Origin: Parabacteroides sp.
Lineage (GTDB): Bacteria; Bacteroidota; Bacteroidia; Bacteroidales; Tannerellaceae
DNA length: 6,441 nucleotides
Reading direction: 5' to 3'
Assembly (NCBI GenBank): GCA_019411205.1
Contig: DXRF01000187.1
Span: 1 to 6,441 of the forward strand
In this document: piece by piece, positions 5,053 through 6,441 of the stretch
Layout of the letters: each line of letters starts with the position of its first letter
Numbering within the stretch: position 1 is the first letter of the stretch
Position numbers and translations under genes: made by a program
Notes under the pieces: generated by a model
Told to the model about the DNA's origin: nothing
Database searches by the model: none
Seen by the model: only the letters and a program-made list of their open reading frames with translations

Positions 5053-6402
5053 CTAAATACCTGTATAATTATGCGGCGTTATCGCCTTTAATTCTGCTTT
5101 AACAGCATCGCTAACCTGCAACGTATCGATAAAATTACTGATCGACTCGGCAGTGATACCTTCATTTGTACGGGTCAAGGCTTTCAATGCTTCATAAGGT
5201 TTCGGATATCCTTCGCGGCGAAGAATGGTCTGAATACCTTCGGCCACTACAGCCCAGCAGTTATCCAAATCCCGGTACAATGCTTTTTCATTTAATAACA
5301 ACTTACCCAGCCCTTTTGTTAAGCTTTTGAATGCGATTTCAATATGAGCCATCGGTACACCGACATTACGAAGGACTGTAGAGTCTGTCAGGTCACGCTG
5401 CAAACGTGAGATCGGCAACTTCGTAGCCAGGTGTGTCAGGATTGCGTTTGCCATCCCCAAATTACCTTCCGCGTTTTCGAAGTCGATCGGATTCACCTTG
5501 TGCGGCATGGCAGAAGAACCTACCTCGCCGGCTTTGATCTTCTGTTTGAAATACTCCATGGAAACATACTGCCAGAAGTCACGGCACAAATCGATCAGAA
5601 TCGTGTCGATACGTTTCATACCGTCAAAAATAGCAGCCATGTTATCATAGTTGGAAATCTGTGTCGTCCATTCCTCACGGCTCAGTCCCAACACTTCATT
5701 CACAAACTTATTCCCAAAAGCTTTCCAGTCATAATCCGGGTAAGCCACATGATGCGCATTGAAATTACCGGTTGCTCCACCGAACTTAGCAGAAACAGGA
5801 GTCGCCTTCAATAACTTCACCTGTTGCTCCAAACGGTAAACAAACACCATCACTTCCTTTCCCAAACGGGTAGGAGAAGCCGGCTGCCCATGTGTTTTGG
5901 CCAACATGGGAACATCCGCCCAGTCCTCGGCATATTTCTTCAACATGTCGATCACTTCCTGCAGCCCGGGGAAATACACTTCATTCAGTGCATCCTTGAT
6001 AGACAGAGGGACAGATGTATTGTTAATATCCTGGGAAGTCAATCCGAAATGGATAAACTCCTTGTACTCCTGCAAAGACAACAAATCGAACTTTTCTTTT
6101 ATAAAATATTCAACAGCCTTTACATCATGATTCGTCACACTCTCGATCTCTTTAATACGGGTAGCGTCCTCAACCGAAAACTCGCGGTAAATTTTCCGCA
6201 AAGCCTCTTTATTCTCCGCAGTCGCCAACGCACGAAGCTGCGGTAAGAATTCAGACAGAGTAATAAAATACTCGATCTCAACCTGCACTCTGTATTTAAT
6301 AAGTGCATACTCTGAAAAGTAAGCCGCCAGGTTCTCGGCTTTATTTCTATATCGCCCGTCTACAGGCGAAATTGCTGTCAGTGTCGAAAATATCATATAC
6401 AT
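5053..6402 (-). CDS. purB: Adenylosuccinate lyase
   Basis: PurB works twice in purine synthesis. It splits SAICAR to AICAR plus fumarate, and adenylosuccinate to AMP plus fumarate. It is a cytosolic homotetramer of the fumarase/aspartase superfamily. The 449-residue protein is full length (E. coli 456). Visible family features are S-P-V-D-G-R-Y near 12-18, the T-S-Q-D-I-N-N-T segment at 122-129, T-H-G-Q-P at 170-174 with the catalytic His171, and the signature loop G-S-S-A-M-P-H-K-V-N-P at 295-305 carrying the catalytic serine. R-D-L-T-D-S-T-V-L-R-N at 336-346 and the ending T-P-H-N-Y-T-G-I also fit. Two starts are possible: Met1 at 6402 or Met3 at 6396. The conserved part begins after either, and no Shine-Dalgarno sequence decides. 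A promoter box lies 17 nt upstream, so the leader is very short. It is probably the first gene of the operon with rluB and asnS. Confidence 0.97.
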   Translation of the reverse strand: MYMIFSTLTAISPVDGRYRNKAENLAAYFSEYALIKYRVQVEIEYFITLSEFLPQLRALATAENKEALRKIYREFSVEDATRIKEIESVTNHDVKAVEYFIKEKFDLLSLQEYKEFIHFGLTSQDINNTSVPLSIKDALNEVYFPGLQEVIDMLKKYAEDWADVPMLAKTHGQPASPTRLGKEVMVFVYRLEQQVKLLKATPVSAKFGGATGNFNAHHVAYPDYDWKAFGNKFVNEVLGLSREEWTTQISNYDNMAAIFDGMKRIDTILIDLCRDFWQYVSMEYFKQKIKAGEVGSSAMPHKVNPIDFENAEGNLGMANAILTHLATKLPISRLQRDLTDSTVLRNVGVPMAHIEIAFKSLTKGLGKLLLNEKALYRDLDNCWAVVAEGIQTILRREGYPKPYEALKALTRTNEGITAESISNFIDTLQVSDAVKAELKAITPHNYTGI

Positions 6403-6418
6403 TATTAATATGGAGTTG

Positions 6419-6426
6419 CAAAGTTA
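6419..6426 (-). promoter_or_regulatory. -7 promoter box of the purB-rluB-asnS operon
   Basis: On the minus strand TAACTTTG (6426-6419) fits the Bacteroidetes -7 consensus TAnnTTTG exactly and continues into CAAC, a common extension of these promoters. Transcription would start near 6415, only about 12-18 nt before the two candidate purB start codons. The -33 element would fall outside the window, so the call rests on the -7 box and its position. Confidence 0.6.
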
Positions 6427-6441
6427 CTACAAATCTTAATA

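Overview
The window looks like chromosomal DNA from a member of the Bacteroidales, most likely Parabacteroides or a close Bacteroides relative. Three things point there. The ExbD has the Bacteroidetes-type membrane start (N-T-S-S-L-P-D), there are -7 boxes of the Bacteroidetes form TAnnTTTG (TAACTTTG before purB, TATATTTG before the Lrp gene), and the genes lack clear Shine-Dalgarno sequences. The genus is an inference; the order is fairly secure. No mobile element, CRISPR array, tRNA or rRNA is visible.

Layout from left to right. Bases 2-448 (+) hold the end of an exbD gene whose start lies outside the window, followed at once by a strong hairpin terminator (466-499). Bases 500-822 lie between two convergent genes and carry no gene. 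They are rich in structure: an 8-bp hairpin (573-594), a 41-position foldback (607-692) built of four related units of about 22 nt, and a 23-nt-period direct repeat (750-794). Bases 823-1374 (-) encode a GNAT acetyltransferase. It diverges from an Lrp/AsnC-family regulator at 1524-1997 (+) across a 149-bp AT-rich spacer with small repeats that could be regulatory. A shared bidirectional terminator (2002-2042) separates the regulator from a leftward gene set, purB (5053-6402), rluB (3489-4991) and asnS (2063-3469), read in that order on the minus strand.

The leftward set looks like one housekeeping operon: purine synthesis (PurB), 23S rRNA pseudouridylation (RluB) and asparaginyl-tRNA charging (AsnS). 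The spacers are 61 and 19 nt, no internal promoter or terminator was found, a promoter box lies in front of purB and a terminator follows asnS. The common theme is growth and translation capacity. ExbD belongs to a separate envelope energy-transduction cluster to the left.

The genes themselves are ordinary. The best candidates for something undescribed are the four-unit foldback at 607-692, whose left arm can pair with either of two right-hand units, and the roughly 250-residue Arg/Gly/Asn/Tyr disordered extension on RluB. A smaller one is a 7-bp GUGA (GNRA) hairpin in the purB-rluB spacer. No new multi-gene system is evident.
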